Positions 60,230 to 64,000 of a DNA stretch of 64,000 bases are shown piece after piece; the first letter of the stretch is position 1, and each line of letters opens with the position of its first letter. A model generated the notes under the pieces. That model did no database searches. It saw only the letters and a program-made list of their open reading frames with translations, and had not been told where the DNA came from. Source of the DNA: Aquatica leii (taxonomy: Eukaryota; Arthropoda; Insecta; Coleoptera; Lampyridae); assembly GCA_035610365.1 (NCBI GenBank), contig CM069432.1, positions 170,188,035 through 170,252,034 of the forward strand, in the 5' to 3' direction. A program made the position numbers and the translations under genes.

Positions 60230-62600
60230 AAAATAAAATAAAAATAATGATATTGAAAACAAGACACATTTAATATTGGTAATACATTTGTTAAAGGGTA
60301 AAATTTGTCAACTTTGACAATGAATTTAAAATTTTAAGTTAGTTTATATTACTAATACTAATACATGATATTTAAAAAAAAGTATTAACTATCTACTGAC
60401 GCTACGTTGGTAGTGGTGGTAAATTCATTTTGGAACATGTGTACTACATTTTCCAAAATGAATTTATTATAAGTAGTATTTCTGTACTGACGAAGAACAA
60501 TAAATGTGATTACGTAACGCTGACTACTGACTGCACTATTAGTATATTTTAGAACGCAATCTAAATGTAAAATACAAATACTACCAACTCCGAAATGCAT
60601 AACACGTACTTTAGTATTTGAATTTATAAAATTGCTAAAAAGTTTTTTTACTTGAAATTAAATGTTAGAGTTAAATGTATTTTTTACCAGACACACACTT
60701 CTACTTAAATCATAATTAAGTTTTAAAATATAGTTTTTAAAAATAGAGTTTTTTCGTCATTACCTAGCTACACTAACGAACAAATATTGATGTTTGTGAT
60801 GAGGACGCCACAAAAAACTTATTTCGAATTCATTTTCGTATTAGTGTTGTAATAACAATTACATTCATTGACTTATTAAAGTCGTGTTACAAATTGTTTT
60901 CAGTATTGCGAACTTTCTCATCTTTGTCAATATAACAACAAATTCTAGTACGGATGTCGCTTCTAATCAAAATTTATAGAGAAAAAACTATAATACCGTT
61001 TATTAAAGAATATATTTTTTGTTGAAAAAAACCAGACAGAAAAAAAAATTCGGTTTTTTGTAACACTACAATTTTATAATTAATGTAATCAACATGCATT
61101 TTGTTGTATTGTTATTTGGTATGTTTTCTTTTTTAATTGGCATTAAATAAATATGTTTCTTATATCCCTACAAAATCGATCATTTATTTAAAAATTTACT
61201 TAATATTAAATATTTGTTATTTTTCTGTACGACGTAGTACTTTTTTTAATACTTTATATTACATATACTTCTAAATTTATGTTTTTTCTTCTTTGTTACA
61301 AAAAATTTATTTTTTATATGAATGTATAAATTGTAATTATTCATATTTATTTTAGTTTTATGATAAACGCATATGATTTGAATTTATTATAAAACTTACC
61401 TGAATAAATATGCTTATAAAAATGCTTGTGTTTACATTTAATTAAACTTCGACTGAAACCTCAACAATACCGAACAAAAAATCACCAAGTGAAATATGCC
61501 TAACCTTTTGTTGTTTTGTTTTGAGAAAAAACTTTGAACAATTTTTATCTTCGAATGGCGTTTTGTTTTCAGTTTAATCTGGAAATTGTTTGCTTGTTCT
61601 TTCAAAATGAATAGTTCTCCCTTACCTGTTGTCCGCTAAATTAAAATCTCCTTTTGTTCCTACAAATAGCGAAGTTTCCTTCAAAGTTTTAAGACGAAGT
61701 GTTTATTTGTTCTCGCGGTAAAGAGGCGGCATACTAGATATTAAAATTTAATTTAGCATCTTTGTTATAAAGTTATATTTAGAAGTTCTTTCTACGATAA
61801 GGATTTAAGAAATTTAATAAAGCAATTGAACAACAGCTTTACGTATTTAATGCAAAAAGAATATGTACTGCGGAAGTGCATGTGGTTGTGCGATTTGTTT
61901 ACAAAATAAAGTAAAACTCTTTTCGTAGCGTTGTTTTGTTTATAGTAATACTGCAGATAGCTTGTGGTTAGAACGTTTTGTTGCAGTGCTATTCAGTAAT
62001 TTATTGTTCTCGGTGCTGTTTTTATTTATTCGTAAACTTGACTTAATGTTGGTCATTTACGACGTCAACTTTATACTAATAATTTAATATTGTTTTTATG
62101 TTTATATAACTGCAGTAAAGAATAATATCAACATAAATTACCAATTTTTAGCTGATATAAAATGAAGTACGTTCGAGTTATCGATTTTTGCTCAAATCAT
62201 ACAAATTTCAAAAGATGCTTGTAAAAATTATTGCTGTAAAATGATACGATATAAATATACATTTATTGTCGACGAAGCTTTAAGTGCCGTTTTGCCTTAT
62301 TAAATTGAACCTGGAAATAAACGTCATGTACCTACAAGTTGGAGCTTTTTGAAAGAATTTGAATAAATTGTACTACTAACACTGTAAATTATTATTTTAA
62401 ACAAAAAATATTGGAAATTAAAAAATTATTTGCCTAAATCGACAAAAAATATAAAAGTTAGAGCATTTGGTAATTATCACAATAAAGAAACTACAGAGAA
62501 ACCATTAAGTAATAATATCAGCGGTTTAAAATATTGATAAAAAGCAAATGATTTTTGTAAGGGTTATATGGATTTATATAATTTAAAGATATTAAAAATT
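60230..62600. other. AT-rich sequence without recognised gene
   Basis: Only random short frames; no element ends or splice-supported coding regions found. Confidence 0.45.
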
Positions 62601-62609
62601 ACTTACAAT

Positions 62610-63415
62610 TACAATTTTACCGACAATAACAAAGTTATACGAAAGAATATTAGAATCAAAACTAAGGATAACAACAGAGCAACTAGAAGACGCACAATGC
62701 GGATTTAGACAGGGAAGAGGAGTGCAAGACCACATATTTGTGCTAAAACAGCTAATAAAAAAATCCACAACACGAAAAAAATATATGTAGCCTTCATTGA
62801 CCTGGAAAAAGCATTCGACAGCGTTTCAAGAAAAACAGTTTGGAAAATTCTAAAGAAGAGAGGAATAAACGACAAATTAATAAGAGGTATAAAAAGCCTG
62901 TATGAAAACACACGAAACGTCGTGAGAAGTGGAAATAGACATTCCGAAGAGTTTCTAACTAAGGATGGACTTAGACAAGATGGCGTCTTCAGCCCTGCAC
63001 TGTTCAATCTACTAATGGATGAAGTTATAAAGGAGGTAACAGACAAAGTAAAGAAATTAAAAGTAGAATACAAGAACATTCAATTAATACAGATACCGGA
63101 AAGTGTATTTACAGATGATCTAATTATATACGCAAAGAATAAGCAAGATCTACAATACAACCTACAGCTATGGAACAATGCTCTACAGGATAAAAACTTA
63201 GACTTAACACGGAGAAAACTAAAGTGATGGTAATAGGAAAAGAGGAGACAGACATAGTAATGAAACTAAACGATATAGAGCTAGAACAAGTACAATCATT
63301 TAAATATCTAGGAGTAAGAATACACAGGAATGGAAGAATAGATGCAGAAATAAACGATAGACTAGAAAGTGCAGCCAAGCTTTATCAAGCACTAAACAAT
63401 TCTTTTATAAGTAAA
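62610..63415 (+). pseudogene. Non-LTR retrotransposon (LINE) reverse transcriptase fragment
   Basis: It contains RT blocks in order: TKLYERILESKLR and CGFRQGRGVQDHIFVLKQLI, then FIDLEKAFDSVSRKTVWKIL, LRQDGVFSPALFNLLMDEV, the catalytic box FTDDLIIYAKN (normally FADD), and the thumb region FKYLGVRIHRNGRIDAEI. Motifs resemble the RTE-to-Jockey spectrum of insect LINEs; the clade is uncertain. Frames shift in the A-run near 62785 and again near 63205, and GDVLSP is replaced by DGVFSP. The 5' truncation at about 62610 and the abrupt end at about 63415, before the C-terminus and any poly(A) tail, mark it as a fragment. It is less AT-rich than its surroundings. Confidence 0.87.
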
Positions 63416-64000
63416 GTTTTTAGTGTCACGTGAGTTTTTAAATAATTTTTTCTGCTAAATATTTTGTCTTACAGTTTAGTATTCAGTACAATTTTTTATT
63501 GAAAGTGCGTCTACATAGTTAACATGGACAAAATATTTGAGAATTATTAATATCAACCATTGTTCAAACTAAAACAATTGATAGGAATCAAACCGGTAGG
63601 CTATCAAAAGAAACAATAAAAACTAGTGAACGATCGATAAAGAACCGAGAAAGATGTTCTTTTATATCAATTTCAATGTGACAAACGACAATAAATTGTC
63701 TACAGCTTTCCACAGCAAATTCGATAGTTGGAGAGGGGATACTAGCGCTACAGTAGCTTGTAATGTACAATCCTAAAAAAAGTTCTGGGCGCTTAATTTA
63801 CACGTACATATATTGTTGGATATATATACAACAATGTATTGTGTGCGGCATAACCAGTTTACCTAATTTTTTCTTGACAAAATCAGAAAGGAACACATCT
63901 ATAAACGATAAATTAATAATTTGACAAAAATACTTTATTAAATTTAAAAACCTAAACATTAATATACAATTTTTAGTAACAATATTAAGTTTTAAAGAAA
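63416..64000. other. AT-rich sequence without recognised gene
   Basis: Nothing recognised to the end of the window. Confidence 0.45.

Noticed and set aside
62705-63079. Minus-strand frame of 124 codons
   Set aside because: Antisense shadow of the LINE reverse transcriptase.

Overview
The window looks like AT-rich, gene-poor chromatin from an insect, possibly a beetle. This is inferred from the transposon families (hAT, PIF/Harbinger, P-like THAP elements, mariner, Tc1 relatives with a DUF4817-like N-terminus, Ty3/gypsy) and from short introns with GT/AG borders. I found no host protein gene that I can name. Almost everything recognisable is a transposable element, and several can be delimited exactly by terminal inverted repeats (TIRs) and target-site duplications (TSDs).

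Layout. At 1390-6202 a foldback element with an 8-bp TSD carries 22 direct units of a 173-bp satellite, then about four inverted units. From 6.8 to 9.3 kb there are minus-strand relics of a hAT transposase and of a P-type THAP transposase. From 9.8 to 13.4 kb lie short non-autonomous elements, including three hAT MITEs nested inside one another, each with its own perfect 8-bp TSD. A complete PIF/Harbinger element (16601-21051, TSD TTA) carries two genes on opposite strands whose exons lie in each other's introns; a 1.44-kb DNA transposon and a hAT MITE have inserted into it. A P-like element with a THAP domain and 300-bp internal inverted arms lies at 22093-23757.

From 26.5 to 30.2 kb there is a broken Ty3/gypsy fossil whose integrase tail runs in one open frame into a macro domain like OARD1 (ADP-ribose glycohydrolase). 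Next comes a 728-bp element (30768-31495) with two tandem hammerhead ribozymes 342 bp apart. At 32.0-32.5 kb GA-rich DNA, a cluster of heat-shock elements and a TATA box look like a heat-shock promoter, but no protein gene is recognised downstream. A second gypsy fossil (35.5-40.4 kb) is split by an inverted second copy of the 1.44-kb transposon, and a copia fragment follows. The remainder holds relics of pogo-like, Tc1-like, mariner and non-LTR (LINE) elements, a few MITEs and hairpins, and long AT-rich stretches in which I see nothing.

The most interesting items are the tandem hammerheads, the gypsy-macro fusion, the interleaved antisense genes of the Harbinger element, the satellite foldback with a six-unit higher-order period, and the orphan heat-shock promoter. 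All family names come from reading motifs by eye; no search was run.
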